A DNA stretch of 57,940 bases from Bryobacterales bacterium (lineage in GTDB: Bacteria; Acidobacteriota; Terriglobia; Bryobacterales; Bryobacteraceae), in contig PKZC01000396.1 of assembly GCA_003132905.1 (NCBI GenBank), forward strand, positions 1-57,940, written 5' to 3'. Under the pieces are notes generated by a model that saw only the letters and a list, made by a program, of their open reading frames with translations, was not told the DNA's origin and did no database searches. Position 1 is the first letter of the stretch. The number at the start of each line of letters is the position of its first letter. The translations under genes were made by a program, and so were the position numbers. Of the stretch, positions 1 to 9,761 are shown piece after piece.

Positions 1-1579
1 AGAGCCACTGGCCGGCGAAGTTATCCGCCATGGCATGAGCGCGCTCATCGGCCAGCATTCGCCGGGTCTCATGCTCCAGAACCGCCGGCTCGTGCAGCTT
101 GCCTTGAATCGCAAGGTTTAGCAGCTCGTCATCGGGAATGCTGGACCACAAGAAAAACGACAGGCGCGAGGCCAGTTCCGTATCGCTAATGCGATACGGC
201 TGGTTGGCAGCGACATTCGCGGGCGGCGGTTCGAAGCGGAAGACAAATTCCGGATCGGCCAGGATACGCCGCAGGGCGATTTCGATTCCAGCTTCAAAAT
301 TCGCGCCTTTATTGCGCTCCTGCTGATAGAAGCTCAGCAAAGGCTCAATGTCATTCTCCGACGGAGCTCTGCGAAAAGCCCGGCGAACGAGGTTGGAAAG
401 AATCTTGCGGGCGCACGGAATCTCATCGGCGGGCGCGTTGGGATGACATACAAAGATGCGGCGGCGGCTAGGCGTGTCGCCGGGCCCGGTGGCATGGTAA
501 GGGCCCGTGATATCCACGCGAGCCAGGTGTGGCACGGTATCGTAGCCATACTGCATGCCGATGTTCGGATCGAACGTACTGGCTCCGGGGCGATGAACCA
601 GATCCTCATTGGCCGCGTAGCTCTTCTGCAGAAACGCAACGCCAATGTCCCGCGGACCGGCTTTGACGTTCAACTTGAATTCCAGATGAATGTCCGGAGT
701 CATCTTCACGCGCTCTTCTTTTGGATCGGTGAGCGGAGCGGGTGGCTCGGCAGTACCCGGCTTCGCTTTCATGAAGAACATGGGCACTTCATCCAGCTTG
801 TATAGCTTCACGCGTTCGCCATTCAGGGTCACTTCCAGCTCTTGGCCTTCCGCGCCTTCGCCGAACACCTGGCCGAAGCTGAGCTTCATTAACGACAGCT
901 TGATGAGATATTCGCCATCCAGTGGAAAATTGTGCCGGACCACGGTACCGCCGCGCGTGCCGGGTGGCAGACCATCCAGAGTTTCGGTCTGGCTCAGATC
1001 GCCTCGAACGGTGTAGGTGACGTCCAGCGGAGCGGTCTCGGGATCTCCCACCGCCAGCCGGCTGATTTTAGCCGCCGCCGCGACATAACGTTCCAGCAGC
1101 GCGGGTGAAATGCCGAGAACGTCGGCGATATTGTCGAAGCCATTGCTGGAATCGTCGGCGGGAAGCAGCGTGGAGGCATCCACGTCCACCGCGAGCAGGT
1201 CCCGAATTGCATTGGCGTACTCGCCGCGATTCATGCGATGCAGCGGCGCGCGGCCGGGGTTGGGGTTTGCCGCAGCGGCGCGATCGAGCGCGTCTTCCAC
1301 CGCACCAGCCAGGGCGTCCAGCGCATGACGGTCAGGCCGGGGTGCTCCAGCCGGCGGCATCAACCCGGCGCGAAGTTTGCGAGCGACTTTCTCCCACGTT
1401 TCCGCATTGGCCGCGGCGCGATGAATATCCAGCTTGTCAATCGCCAGGCCGCCGGTCAACAACTTTGCATTGTGGCAGGTGACGCAATACTGATTGAGCA
1501 GGGCCTGCGGATCTTGCGCATTAGCGCCGATCGCCAAAGCGAGGGCCGTGACGAGGCCCGCTATGAAGCACTTGTTCAT
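1..1579 (-). CDS. DUF1587/DUF1595/DUF1592 c-haem protein, C-terminus beyond window
   Basis: The frame is open from an ATG at 1579 to the left edge, so about 526 residues are visible and the C-terminus is missing. It starts with a signal peptide (hydrophobic stretch ending near ANA-QD) followed by a single c-haem motif CVTCH about 30 residues in. Next come a DUF1587-like segment (LHRMNRGEYANAIRDLL), a carbohydrate-binding-like middle part, and a DUF1595/DUF1592 part (RRAFRRAPSENDIEPLLSFY, then FLWSSIPDDELL). This order is typical of large planctomycete and acidobacterial secreted proteins, where DUF1588 and DUF1585 follow; those would lie outside the window. The start overlaps the stop of the upstream ankyrin gene as ATGA, so the two are probably translationally coupled. 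The function of the family is not established; an extracytoplasmic redox role is inferred from the haem motif. Confidence 0.85.
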   Translation of the reverse strand, partial: MNKCFIAGLVTALALAIGANAQDPQALLNQYCVTCHNAKLLTGGLAIDKLDIHRAAANAETWEKVARKLRAGLMPPAGAPRPDRHALDALAGAVEDALDRAAAANPNPGRAPLHRMNRGEYANAIRDLLAVDVDASTLLPADDSSNGFDNIADVLGISPALLERYVAAAAKISRLAVGDPETAPLDVTYTVRGDLSQTETLDGLPPGTRGGTVVRHNFPLDGEYLIKLSLMKLSFGQVFGEGAEGQELEVTLNGERVKLYKLDEVPMFFMKAKPGTAEPPAPLTDPKEERVKMTPDIHLEFKLNVKAGPRDIGVAFLQKSYAANEDLVHRPGASTFDPNIGMQYGYDTVPHLARVDITGPYHATGPGDTPSRRRIFVCHPNAPADEIPCARKILSNLVRRAFRRAPSENDIEPLLSFYQQERNKGANFEAGIEIALRRILADPEFVFRFEPPPANVAANQPYRISDTELASRLSFFLWSSIPDDELLNLAIQGKLHEPAVLEHETRRMLADERAHAMADNFAGQWL

Positions 1580-3015
1580 TGGTTGGGGGTCGACAATTTC
1601 TGCAATAGTGCGATAGCTTCTGGCTTCGCCACCGGAGGCCGCACAGCGAGGAAGATCCCTTTGGCGTAGACCATGGGCGTGCGTCCCTCTTTATCCTTGG
1701 CGTCCACTTTGGCGTCGTGATCTGCCAGGATCTGAATCACCGATTCCCACCCTCGATTGGCCGCGCCATGCATGGCCGTGAGACCTAATGAGTTCGCAGC
1801 GTTGACGGGAGCGCCGCGTTCCAGACAGAGCTTGACGGCCTCTACATAATCGGGTTCGCTGCGCGTGTAGGTTTGTCCGGGAATCCAGTTGATGCCGGCG
1901 GCTGCCATCAGAGCGGTTGAACCTTGCACAGTGGCAATATTCGGGTCTGCGCCATTTTCCAGCAACAGCCGCATCACCTCAATGTCGCCCGAAAGCGCGG
2001 CTCGCACAAACGGCGTCTCACCGTCGAAGTTTACCCAGGATGCATCGAACTGCATCAGCCCATGGACGGGAGTGGTCTCGGTTTTGAGGTTGGGATTGGC
2101 ATCCTTCTTGAGAAGAGCCTTGATCAGGTCTAGCGGATCGCGGCCATCGGTGGGAAGATCGCCGTATTTGTCGTGATTGAAATTGCGCAGATCGATCGCC
2201 GCGAATAGAGCCGCGCGGTGATAATCGTCGGCCGCATTGGGGTCCGCGCCCCGATTGAACAGCTCAGTGGCAATCCCGACCTGCCCGTTCAGCAAAGCGA
2301 TCAATAAGGGCGTGGTATGGTTTCCAGACGATTCGTTGATATCCGCGCCGTGATCCAGCAGCAGCCGCATCATGGGGACGTTGCCGTCACGAATCGCGAA
2401 CAGCAGCGGCGTCATTCCGCCATTGGGAGTGGGAAGCGCGCGCTGCCGTATGATCCCATTCCCGGATGCCGCTGCGGGACGGGCCGGCACGTACTCTCCT
2501 TTTGTTATGGTCACGTTGGTGTGGGCATTGATGTCTGCCCCGCGCGCCAGGAGCAACTCGACAACGTCAGCGTGATTTTCGAGAACGGCCCACATGAGCG
2601 CGGTCTGCCCATGCACGGCGTCTTTGGATTGAATGGATGCTCCGCGATCGAGAAGCAATTTCACCGCATCGACTTTGCCGACTCGAGCGGCCGTCATGAG
2701 AGCAGTTTCGCCGCCGGGATTGGCGCTATTCGGATCGACGCCAGCGTCCAGAAGTTTACGGATCATGGCGGCGCTTCCGTTGGTGGCCGCGAGATTGATC
2801 GGCGTAACGCCGTAGCGGTTCACGGCGTTCACGTCCGCGCCATCTTTAATCAAAGCGTCAGCGGTCTTGAGATCGTCGTGGCGAACCGCCCAGTGCAAGG
2901 CGGTGGTGCCGTCGGGATCGACCAGCCGCGCGCCGCCGGTGGCCGTGGAATTGGCCCCCGCTCCGAACAGCGTCATGCTGAACAAAAAGACAGCCAGTTG
3001 TAGGCGCACACTCAT
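1576..3015 (-). CDS. Secreted ankyrin-repeat protein
   Basis: The protein has about 479 residues: an N-terminal signal peptide, then a nearly continuous array of about nine to ten ankyrin repeats. Clear repeat cores include TALHWAVRHDDLKTADALI, TPINLAATNGSAAMIRKLL, TALMTAARVGKVDAVKLLL and TALMWAVLENHADVVELLL. A longer insertion separates the fourth and fifth repeats. I chose the ATG at 3015 rather than the in-frame ATG at 3027 because GGAGGGCGGG lies directly before the inner one. The stop overlaps the start of the DUF1592 c-haem gene (ATGA). Ankyrin arrays mediate protein contacts; a role as an exported partner of the c-haem protein is inferred from the coupling only. Confidence 0.85.
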   Translation of the reverse strand: MSVRLQLAVFLFSMTLFGAGANSTATGGARLVDPDGTTALHWAVRHDDLKTADALIKDGADVNAVNRYGVTPINLAATNGSAAMIRKLLDAGVDPNSANPGGETALMTAARVGKVDAVKLLLDRGASIQSKDAVHGQTALMWAVLENHADVVELLLARGADINAHTNVTITKGEYVPARPAAASGNGIIRQRALPTPNGGMTPLLFAIRDGNVPMMRLLLDHGADINESSGNHTTPLLIALLNGQVGIATELFNRGADPNAADDYHRAALFAAIDLRNFNHDKYGDLPTDGRDPLDLIKALLKKDANPNLKTETTPVHGLMQFDASWVNFDGETPFVRAALSGDIEVMRLLLENGADPNIATVQGSTALMAAAGINWIPGQTYTRSEPDYVEAVKLCLERGAPVNAANSLGLTAMHGAANRGWESVIQILADHDAKVDAKDKEGRTPMVYAKGIFLAVRPPVAKPEAIALLQKLSTPNQ

Positions 3016-3086
3016 CCCGCCCTCCATCCTTAGATCACGCTAACTTATTGTATTCGATCATTTAAGGGTGTTCGCGTCAAGGCCGG

Positions 3087-4055
3087 TTGGTACCATCGCC
3101 CGCCTTTTCCTTTGATAGACTGGCTGGCGTGATACGGAAGCTTGTTTGGGTACTTTTGTTTGCGACGGCTGCGGCGTTATTTGCTCAGCAGCCAACAGCT
3201 GCGCGCGGGAGCATTGATGGCCTCCTGACTTGGTTTGACCGGCAGGGCAAGAAGGTTGGCGTCATCGGCGACCAGGGCGTCTACCGCACGCTTTCGATTT
3301 CGCCCGACGGCAAGCGCGTGGCCGTAGAGCGCACCGATGCGCAGACACAGAATCGCGATATCTGGGTGCTGGATGCGGCTAGCGGTGCGACCACTCGATT
3401 CACATCAGACCCAGGCTGGGACGCGTTTCCCACCTGGTCGCCAGACGGCAAAACGATTGTCTTTACGTCCAACCGAAGCGGCGTTTACCACTTGTATCGG
3501 AAAGCCTCGAGCGGCGCGGGCACTGAGGAGGTGCTGTACCAATCGACGGAAGGAAAGGGTCCGAACAGTTGGTCGCCGGATGGACGCTTTTTGATTTACT
3601 ACAGCCTGGGGCAGCCTACCCATTTGCGACTGCTGGCTGTCGAGGGTCCGGTGGACCGCAAGCCGACGCCGTTGGTGGACCCGCAGTTTTCGAGCGTGAC
3701 TGGCAGATTCTCGCCGGACGGGCGCTGGATCGCCTATAGCTCGAATGAATCGGGGAAGAATGAGATTTCGGTGCGGCCGTTTGATGCGGCTTCGGGATCG
3801 GCGGGGAACCCGGTTATCGTGACCAGTGGCGGCGGCAGAACTCCACTCTGGCGCGGAGATGGCAAGGAACTGTTCTACATTGCTCCCGATGGCACGGCGA
3901 CGGCTGTGGAAGTAAAGGCCGGCGCTACGTTTCAGACTGGCTCTCCGAAACCGCTGTTCAAGGTGCCGGCAGGCTTGTTGTTCTGGGATGTATCGCCCGC
4001 AAGTTCCGGCGAAGCGACGCGCTTCCTAATGCCGGTGCCTGGCGGGCATGAGTGA
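3087..4055 (+). CDS. Secreted TolB/WD40-like beta-propeller protein
   Basis: The product has up to 322 residues: a hydrophobic export signal (VWVLLFATAAALFAQQ), then repeated propeller blades of the SPDGKRVAV, WSPDGKTIVFTSNRSG, WSPDGRFLIYYS and FSPDGRWIAYSSNESG type. The opening (GLLTWFDRQGKKVGVIGD) and blade spacing match the sensor half usually found C-terminal to acidobacterial Ser/Thr protein kinases. Here no kinase is attached and the protein ends early with MPVPGGHE, short of the usual last strand. The TTG at 3087 has AAGG four bases upstream; a GTG at 3129 would give a cleaner signal peptide. The gene is divergent from the ankyrin operon and convergent, only two bases away, with the end of the purine operon. 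Ligand unknown. Confidence 0.75.
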   Translation: MVPSPAFSFDRLAGVIRKLVWVLLFATAAALFAQQPTAARGSIDGLLTWFDRQGKKVGVIGDQGVYRTLSISPDGKRVAVERTDAQTQNRDIWVLDAASGATTRFTSDPGWDAFPTWSPDGKTIVFTSNRSGVYHLYRKASSGAGTEEVLYQSTEGKGPNSWSPDGRFLIYYSLGQPTHLRLLAVEGPVDRKPTPLVDPQFSSVTGRFSPDGRWIAYSSNESGKNEISVRPFDAASGSAGNPVIVTSGGGRTPLWRGDGKELFYIAPDGTATAVEVKAGATFQTGSPKPLFKVPAGLLFWDVSPASSGEATRFLMPVPGGHE

Positions 4056-4057
4056 TC

Positions 4058-5296
4058 TTATTCCGCCAACAGCGCAAGAGTCTGCGCTAAGACGAGCGAG
4101 CCTTGTGCGAGGGCCTCAGGCGATGCATATTCGTCAGGGCGATGGCTGACGCCGCCGCGACACGGAATAAATAGCATTGCGGTGGGCGCAATCCGCGACA
4201 TAAAGAGAGAGTCATGATAAGCGCGGCTGATCATGCGCTCAAACCGCAGACCATGCATTTCGCAGGAGCGGGTGAGAGTGTCCACGACATGCGGATCGCA
4301 GTGTGCCGGGGGATCGGCATTGGTTAATTTAATTTTTGCTATGAGCCCACGGCGATGTGCCACCTCCTCGCAGGCGTGCTCAATCTTCAGCAACACTGAA
4401 TTGCGCCGGGCTTCATCGATATCGCGGACATCGATTTCCATTTGCACGCGGCTGGGAATGCTATTCACGGCCCCAGGGAAGACCTCGCATACGCCGACGG
4501 TTCCCACCGTATCTGGCGAACCGCTCGATCGGGCGCTAGTCTCCACGACCAACGCGATTTCGCTGGCCCCGAGAAATGCATCGTGACGGTCTGGCATCAG
4601 CACTGCGCCGGCGTGGCCCCCCTCGCCTTCGATGGTGATCTTAAGGCTGGCGGGAGCGGCGATCGCGGTGACCACGCCTAACGGCAGGTTGCGTTGTTCG
4701 AGCAACGAGCCTTGCTCGATGTGCATTTCCACGAACGCGGAATAGCATCCTGGCGGCAAGCGGACCGTTGACAGAGGTCCTTGGAAACCTGCGGCACATC
4801 GGGCTTCGTCCAACGAGACTCCGTCGCGATCCTTATATTGGCCCGCGGCCACTGGATCGAGCAAGCCCGACAGAAGGCGGCTTCCTAGGCATCCGATTCC
4901 GAATCGCGTGGGTTCTTCAGAGGTGAAGATGACCAGTTCGATGGATCGGCGCGGGCAATAGTCCGCCCGCCTCAGCGCGCGTATCGCTTCCAGAGCTCCC
5001 AGCACTCCTACCGTGCCGTCGAAGCGGCCGGCGTTCGGAATCGCATCGATGTGGGAGCCAGTGGCGACGGGCGCAAGTTCTGGATCCTGGCCAATCCAAC
5101 GCGCAAATGCGTTTCCCACCGCGTCTTCTCGCACCACAAGACCGGCTTCGCGGCATTTACTTTTGACGAATTCGCGGGCGCTCACGTCCGCTTTGGTGAA
5201 GACTAAGCGAGTCACCACCGGCGGCGCTTCCTGGGAAATTGCGCCCAATGCATCCAACTCCGCAGTCAAGCGCTCTTGATGGACTTCGAATTTCAT
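4058..5296 (-). CDS. M20-family amidohydrolase, candidate ureidoglycolate amidohydrolase
   Basis: This 412-residue protein belongs to the allantoate amidohydrolase / N-carbamoyl-L-amino acid hydrolase branch of peptidase family M20. Expected metal ligands are visible: H82 and D93 in GSHIDAIPNAGRFDG, the EE pair near 127 in FTSEEPTRFG, H192 in MHIEQG and H385 in GGVSHRPDE. It is the last gene of the purine operon and its ATG overlaps the allE stop as ATGA; a longer reading to 5365 would run into allE. Because a separate allC lies upstream and this gene directly follows ureidoglycine aminohydrolase, the missing step would be hydrolysis of ureidoglycolate to glyoxylate, ammonia and CO2. That assignment is an inference; the fold supports only an amidohydrolase acting on N-carbamoyl-type substrates. 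Confidence 0.8.
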   Translation of the reverse strand: MKFEVHQERLTAELDALGAISQEAPPVVTRLVFTKADVSAREFVKSKCREAGLVVREDAVGNAFARWIGQDPELAPVATGSHIDAIPNAGRFDGTVGVLGALEAIRALRRADYCPRRSIELVIFTSEEPTRFGIGCLGSRLLSGLLDPVAAGQYKDRDGVSLDEARCAAGFQGPLSTVRLPPGCYSAFVEMHIEQGSLLEQRNLPLGVVTAIAAPASLKITIEGEGGHAGAVLMPDRHDAFLGASEIALVVETSARSSGSPDTVGTVGVCEVFPGAVNSIPSRVQMEIDVRDIDEARRNSVLLKIEHACEEVAHRRGLIAKIKLTNADPPAHCDPHVVDTLTRSCEMHGLRFERMISRAYHDSLFMSRIAPTAMLFIPCRGGVSHRPDEYASPEALAQGSLVLAQTLALLAE

Positions 5297-6018
5297 CGAT
5301 TCCAATCTTTGTAGATCAGATATTTCGCGGGAGTCTTGCCGAGCGCTCCGAACCACTGTGGACAAAATGGCGCCATCCAGATGAAATCGCCTTCCGCCAC
5401 CGGATACCAGTGGTCGCCCAGTCGATAGATGCCACCGCCTGCGAGCATCAGCAGCCCGTGCTCCATGACGTGCATTTCAACCATGGGAAGCGTCGCTCCG
5501 GGAAGGTACGACATGGTGTTCACGGCGAAGTCGAAGGAGAGATGGTCAGGAACGAGAGTGCGAACTTCGAGGGCGTCGTCGCCCAGAAGAGCTGTTCCAG
5601 CAATATCGGCTTCGCGACCGGTAAAGTAAGCAGGCGCAGGGAGGCCGGGCAGCGGTTGATACGGCTTTTCGATGATTGCGACTCGCGCTGCGCTTTTCGC
5701 GGAAATCGTCGCGGCGTGCTCCGCCGGGAAGTACGCGTAGTGATCGCGAGTAAGAGCGGCGCCTTCGACTTCCAACTCCCCGTCCAGCACGTAAAGGAAT
5801 CGCTGCACGGAAGTGGGTGCTAGCGATCCGTCTGCTTCGAACTCGGCCGTGTACTGCGTGAACCGTGCGCCCACCGCTGGCGCCACGTGAACGATGGCGG
5901 TAGCTTTTTGCATTCCGGCCAGCGGAGCTCGGACAAACGTATCGGGAGTCTGAAGAATGTGGCCAGCCCGATGGGCGCTGCGAGTTTGTCCAAGGGAATG
6001 CATTAGTTTTTCAGTCAA
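5293..6018 (-). CDS. allE: (S)-ureidoglycine aminohydrolase
   Basis: The enzyme releases ammonia from (S)-ureidoglycine to give (S)-ureidoglycolate, after allantoate amidohydrolase. The 241-residue sequence is a bicupin of the usual length. The second cupin contains VMEHGLLMLAGGGIYRLGD, and the end IWMAPFCPQWFGALGKTPAK then YKDWNR is characteristic of the YlbA/AllE family. The chosen start is a TTG at 6018 with GAGG eight bases upstream, overlapping the allB stop; an ATG at 6003 is possible but has no ribosome binding site. The stop overlaps the next gene as ATGA. Confidence 0.9.
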   Translation of the reverse strand: MTEKLMHSLGQTRSAHRAGHILQTPDTFVRAPLAGMQKATAIVHVAPAVGARFTQYTAEFEADGSLAPTSVQRFLYVLDGELEVEGAALTRDHYAYFPAEHAATISAKSAARVAIIEKPYQPLPGLPAPAYFTGREADIAGTALLGDDALEVRTLVPDHLSFDFAVNTMSYLPGATLPMVEMHVMEHGLLMLAGGGIYRLGDHWYPVAEGDFIWMAPFCPQWFGALGKTPAKYLIYKDWNR

Positions 6019-7351
6019 GAGAAGGCCTCACGAATTTGCCGCCGCTGCGCGAGGTGATTTCGCCCGACGCAAAGATAGTCTCGCCGCGCCGTATGGTGCG
6101 AACAACTCCACCTCGAAAAGTAAAACCGAGATAGGGACTCAACGCGTGGCGCTGCATCAAGTGTTCGGGCTGCAATTTTGCCGATCGGAAAACATCCACA
6201 ATGGCAAGGTCGGCGTCCATTCCGATTGCAATACTGCCTTTGGATTGAATTCGAAATCGCCGGGCGGGCTCAGCCGCGGTCAGCGACGAAATCCGTTCGA
6301 GCGAAAGCTGCCGGCAGTGATATCCGCGGTCGACGAGTACGGAAAGAGTTGACTGCACACCCGCGATTCCACCCCAAGCGCGGCCGAAGTCGCCCGACTT
6401 CATGTTGGGCGGCGCGGGCGAATGGTCCGACGCGACGATGTCGATGGTTCCCCGAAGAAGTTGCGTCCATAGGCCCTCCTGCTCGGCGGCGTTCCGCAGC
6501 GGAGGGGCGCACTTCGCGACAGCGCCCAGGCGCTCCATGTCATCTTCGGTGAAGAAAAGATAGTGCGGACACGTTTCGATGGAGACATCCGCGCCTTGCG
6601 CCCGCGCTTCCGCAGCCAGGGCGACGCCCCGGCCGGAGCTGACGTGAACGATATGCAGTTTCGCACCCGCTTCACGCGCTAGCAATGTGGCGCGCTGGAT
6701 CGCTTCCAACTCGGCGATCACCGGGCGCGATGCCAAGAACGTCTGAACGCTACCGCGATCCTGCGACGCGATTTTTTGCGACAGCCCTTGCGTGATTTCC
6801 TGGCTCTCGGCATGCACCGCGACAGGCAGGCCCAAGCGCGCTGCTTCGCGCAACCCCTCGAACAATGTGAGATCGTCAGCGCGCGGAAATTCCGGCAATC
6901 CGGAGTCGCACAGGAAGGCCTTGAAGCCCACGACGCCCCGATCGGCCAGTGCGGCCATCTCGGAAACATTGCCAGGAATCAAACCACCCCAGAGAGCGAA
7001 GTCAGTGACGGAGGATTGCGTCAGAGCCGCATGCTTGCGATCGAAAGCCTCGACGTTGACCGTGCAGGGCGTCGAGTTCAGAGGCATGTCGAAGAAGAGC
7101 GTTCCCCCTCCGGCCGCTAGAGCGCGGCTTCCGGTGGCTGCGCCTTCCCATTCGGTGCGGCCCGGCTCGTTGAAGTGAAGATGCACGTCGATCAGTCCCG
7201 GAAATACATGCAATCCACGCGCGTCGATCTCTTGTGCGGCTCCTGGAAGATCCGGCCCGATGGCGACGATCTTACCGTCTTCGATCGCTATATCCGCCTG
7301 CGGCAGACCATTGACCACCAGCGTGCCGCCGCGCACCACGAGATCAGGCAT
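6011..7351 (-). CDS. allB: Allantoinase
   Basis: Allantoinase opens the hydantoin ring of allantoin to give allantoate. The 446-residue protein is a cyclic amidohydrolase with the binuclear metal site readable: H57 and H59 in DVHLHFNEPG, the lysine expected to be carboxylated at K144 in GVVGFKAFL, H180 in VAVHAES, H236 in HIVHVSSG and D309 in ASDHSPAPP. Length and motif order fit bacterial AllB. It overlaps allC upstream and allE downstream by eight bases each, inside the purine operon. Dihydropyrimidinase is the main alternative for this fold, but a separate dihydropyrimidinase is present at 19342-20733 and the neighbours here are purine genes. Confidence 0.92.
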   Translation of the reverse strand: MPDLVVRGGTLVVNGLPQADIAIEDGKIVAIGPDLPGAAQEIDARGLHVFPGLIDVHLHFNEPGRTEWEGAATGSRALAAGGGTLFFDMPLNSTPCTVNVEAFDRKHAALTQSSVTDFALWGGLIPGNVSEMAALADRGVVGFKAFLCDSGLPEFPRADDLTLFEGLREAARLGLPVAVHAESQEITQGLSQKIASQDRGSVQTFLASRPVIAELEAIQRATLLAREAGAKLHIVHVSSGRGVALAAEARAQGADVSIETCPHYLFFTEDDMERLGAVAKCAPPLRNAAEQEGLWTQLLRGTIDIVASDHSPAPPNMKSGDFGRAWGGIAGVQSTLSVLVDRGYHCRQLSLERISSLTAAEPARRFRIQSKGSIAIGMDADLAIVDVFRSAKLQPEHLMQRHALSPYLGFTFRGGVVRTIRRGETIFASGEITSRSGGKFVRPSLD

Positions 7352-8558
7352 AACGCCGCTCCAGCTCCGCTAGAAAGTGCCTGCCCACCTCGAGTGCAGC
7401 ATTTACATCTTCGGCCAGTACCGATTCATCCGGATGATGGCTGATGCCGCCCGGGCTGCGTAGAAAGAGCATGGCCGCGGGCATACGTCGGGCGACGATC
7501 ATGGCATCGTGCCCCGCGCCGCTCGCCATGCGATGAACTGGCCGGCCGGCGCTTGCGACCGCGCACTCCAACAACTGCGTGAGATCTGGATGCATCGCGA
7601 CAGCCGCTTGATCGAGGCGCTGTTCCCACGAAACTTTGAGGCAGCGGCCCGTTGCAATTTGCTCGGCGTAACGTAACAGCCGCGCTACCAGGCTGTGACG
7701 AACAGCGTCGGTGGGGTGGCGGACATCCAAACTCAGGGCGGCCAAGCCAGGTATGACATTGCCGGCGCTTGGAGTCACGTTCACGCGTCCGACGGTAGCA
7801 ACAGCGCCTGAAACCGCACGCGCTTCACGCTCCACGGCAGCGATCCATTCCGCCGCCCCAGTCAACGCGTCTTGTCGAAGATTCATCGGCGTGGTTCCGG
7901 CATGGTTCGCCTTGCCTTCGAAAAGTATGTCCAGACGGCTCTGGCCAGAGATTGTTTCCACCACCCCGAGCGGCAAATCGAGACTTTCGAGCACCGGCCC
8001 CTGCTCGATGTGAAACTCCAGATATCCGAGGGCGTCGTCACCTGTTTGCGCTGCGGCAATGTGATTCGGATTCAAGCCAAACGCGCTGATCGCGTCGCTG
8101 ATGCTGATGCCGTCCCGGTCACAAAGCGCAAGTAAATCGGCATCGACATCTCCGATCAGAGCGCGGCTTCCGATAAAAGGAACGCCAAATCTCACGCCTT
8201 CTTCTTCGGAGAAGCCGATCACTTCGACATGAAACGGCAGACCTCGTCCGCGCAAGCTTTCCATGAGAGCTACTGCGAGCACAACGCCTAAGATCCCATC
8301 AAAGGCTCCGGCGCGAGGAACCGTGTCGAGATGCGAACCGATGAATAATCGCGGCGCGGACAGTTGAGAGCATGAATAAACTCCCCTGAGATTGCCCGCG
8401 GGATCGGTGTGAACTTCCATGCCCGCCTGCTGCATCCAATCGCGTAGATGCGCATGCACCGCGTGCATTGGTTCGGACAAAAACGTCCGCGTGGTGTAGC
8501 CGGGCTCTACGCTCAGTTCCGCTACGCGCCGGCATCGATCGATCACCTGTTCCATCAC
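7344..8558 (-). CDS. allC: Allantoate amidohydrolase
   Basis: This M20-family enzyme of 404 residues hydrolyses allantoate to ureidoglycine, CO2 and ammonia. Metal-site motifs are H76 and D87 in [15 protein letters not shown], the EEE run near 118-120 in [12 protein letters not shown]183 in FHIEQGP, and the C-terminal [16 protein letters not shown], typical of the family, is also present. It sits between uraH and allB with a four-base ATGA overlap upstream and an eight-base overlap downstream. Placement directly before allB and allE is why I give this paralogue, not the ones at 4058 or 15445, the allantoate role. Confidence 0.85.
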   Translation of the reverse strand: MMEQVIDRCRRVAELSVEPGYTTRTFLSEPMHAVHAHLRDWMQQAGMEVHTDPAGNLRGVYSCSQLSAPRLFIGSHLDTVPRAGAFDGILGVVLAVALMESLRGRGLPFHVEVIGFSEEEGVRFGVPFIGSRALIGDVDADLLALCDRDGISISDAISAFGLNPNHIAAAQTGDDALGYLEFHIEQGPVLESLDLPLGVVETISGQSRLDILFEGKANHAGTTPMNLRQDALTGAAEWIAAVEREARAVSGAVATVGRVNVTPSAGNVIPGLAALSLDVRHPTDAVRHSLVARLLRYAEQIATGRCLKVSWEQRLDQAAVAMHPDLTQLLECAVASAGRPVHRMASGAGHDAMIVARRMPAAMLFLRSPGGISHHPDESVLAEDVNAALEVGRHFLAELERRYA

Positions 8559-8905
8559 GAGCCCCGGTACGTGCTGTAGCCATACGGGCTCAAAAGTAGT
8601 GGGACGTGATAGTCGGCAGCTGGATCGGAAAGCCCGAAACGAATCACTATGTCGCCTAGAAACGGCGGATCGGAAAGCGCGACTCCCGCGGCGCGAAAAT
8701 AGTCGCCTGCATGAAACGTCAGTTCGTAGATGCCAGTCTCCAGCCGATCGCCGGTTAGCAACGGTTCACCGGTTCGACCGTCGGCGTTTGTCGCCACGCT
8801 CTTGATGTGCCGGCGCTCGCCATCGCAGCGATGCAGATCGATTCTGACGTTCTGCGCAGGTTTTCCGCGCGAAGTATCGAGCACATGCGTGGAAAGCCGG
8901 GGCAT
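8555..8905 (-). CDS. uraH: 5-hydroxyisourate hydrolase
   Basis: The enzyme hydrolyses 5-hydroxyisourate, the urate oxidase product, to OHCU. The 116-residue protein has the transthyretin-like signature: N-terminal [14 protein letters not shown] and the C-terminal tetrapeptide YRGS, with an expected active-site arginine and histidine in between ([16 protein letters not shown]). It begins one base after the uox stop and its stop overlaps allC. No signal peptide is seen, so it is cytosolic. Confidence 0.95.
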   Translation of the reverse strand: MPRLSTHVLDTSRGKPAQNVRIDLHRCDGERRHIKSVATNADGRTGEPLLTGDRLETGIYELTFHAGDYFRAAGVALSDPPFLGDIVIRFGLSDPAADYHVPLLLSPYGYSTYRGS

Positions 8906-8906
8906 C

Positions 8907-9761
8907 TTATCTCTTTAAGCGTAAGCCAAGACAGCCGAAGGGAGGCCGCGCTTCCGTGTAAACGCCCAGTTCATCGCCGCGCTCTACAATGGTGTCCCAC
9001 GTCCGGTTATTCGCTTCCAGGTGCACTTCGGCGATGCTCGGAATTTCCGCCAGCATTCTTGTGCCGATCTGATAAATCACTTGCTGGATGCTGCCGGAAT
9101 CGAATCCGTGAAAGACTTCGCGAACGATGCTCCTTGTGGCTGAGGTGACGGCGCCGGCGCTGAACCCCACCGACGGTTCGGTGTACAGCCATTCCAGATC
9201 TAGCCACATGTGCAACGGGCGGTTCGCGATGTCGGGCAGCGTTGTATATTCATCCCGCAGGAAACCATGAAACGCACTGCCGCTCAGCCGCAGGAGCCGG
9301 AAACCTAAGATGCCGGAAGCAATTTCCACAACTCCATGGCGATTCAGCTCCAGGCGTGCGGTGGCGCGATCGGGTCCGGCCGGTGCAAAGGCGACCTTAC
9401 TATCCGGAAGAGCCGTGTATGGAATCTCGACGGCCGACATTTGAAGGCCTTCCACTTGCGGATACTTATCAAGGAATTTTGTGGCAAGGAAGCGGCAGAA
9501 ATCTTCCAGATCGGAACCAGCGTAATTGAGAATCTCACGCTGAACGAAGTTCTTCATAGAATCCGTGGCGATCAGACCGGTGTTGTCGCCCTTCGTGTAC
9601 GTCGGCCAAAATGCGTCGCCATATACCAGGATGGTGATGCCTGCGCCGAAGACCGGGCTTGCGCCCGCAGCAGTTTCTCCGTCACGGTTCAGGCGATAGA
9701 CGATGATGTCCCCTTTGCCGTAATAACTTCGCTTCCAACCACTCGCAAACTGTCCTATCAC
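8907..9761 (-). CDS. uox: Urate oxidase (uricase)
   Basis: Uricase oxidises urate with O2 to 5-hydroxyisourate and H2O2 without a cofactor. The 284-residue sequence carries [10 protein letters not shown] near the N-terminus, the catalytic-threonine loop [18 protein letters not shown], and [17 protein letters not shown] with the downstream W-rich strand. The GTG start overlaps the uraD stop as GTGA. The protein is slightly shorter than many bacterial uricases but both T-fold halves are present. Using a cofactor-free uricase rather than the flavoenzyme HpxO/PuuD type implies H2O2 production in the cytoplasm. Confidence 0.95.
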   Translation of the reverse strand: MIGQFASGWKRSYYGKGDIIVYRLNRDGETAAGASPVFGAGITILVYGDAFWPTYTKGDNTGLIATDSMKNFVQREILNYAGSDLEDFCRFLATKFLDKYPQVEGLQMSAVEIPYTALPDSKVAFAPAGPDRATARLELNRHGVVEIASGILGFRLLRLSGSAFHGFLRDEYTTLPDIANRPLHMWLDLEWLYTEPSVGFSAGAVTSATRSIVREVFHGFDSGSIQQVIYQIGTRMLAEIPSIAEVHLEANNRTWDTIVERGDELGVYTEARPPFGCLGLRLKR

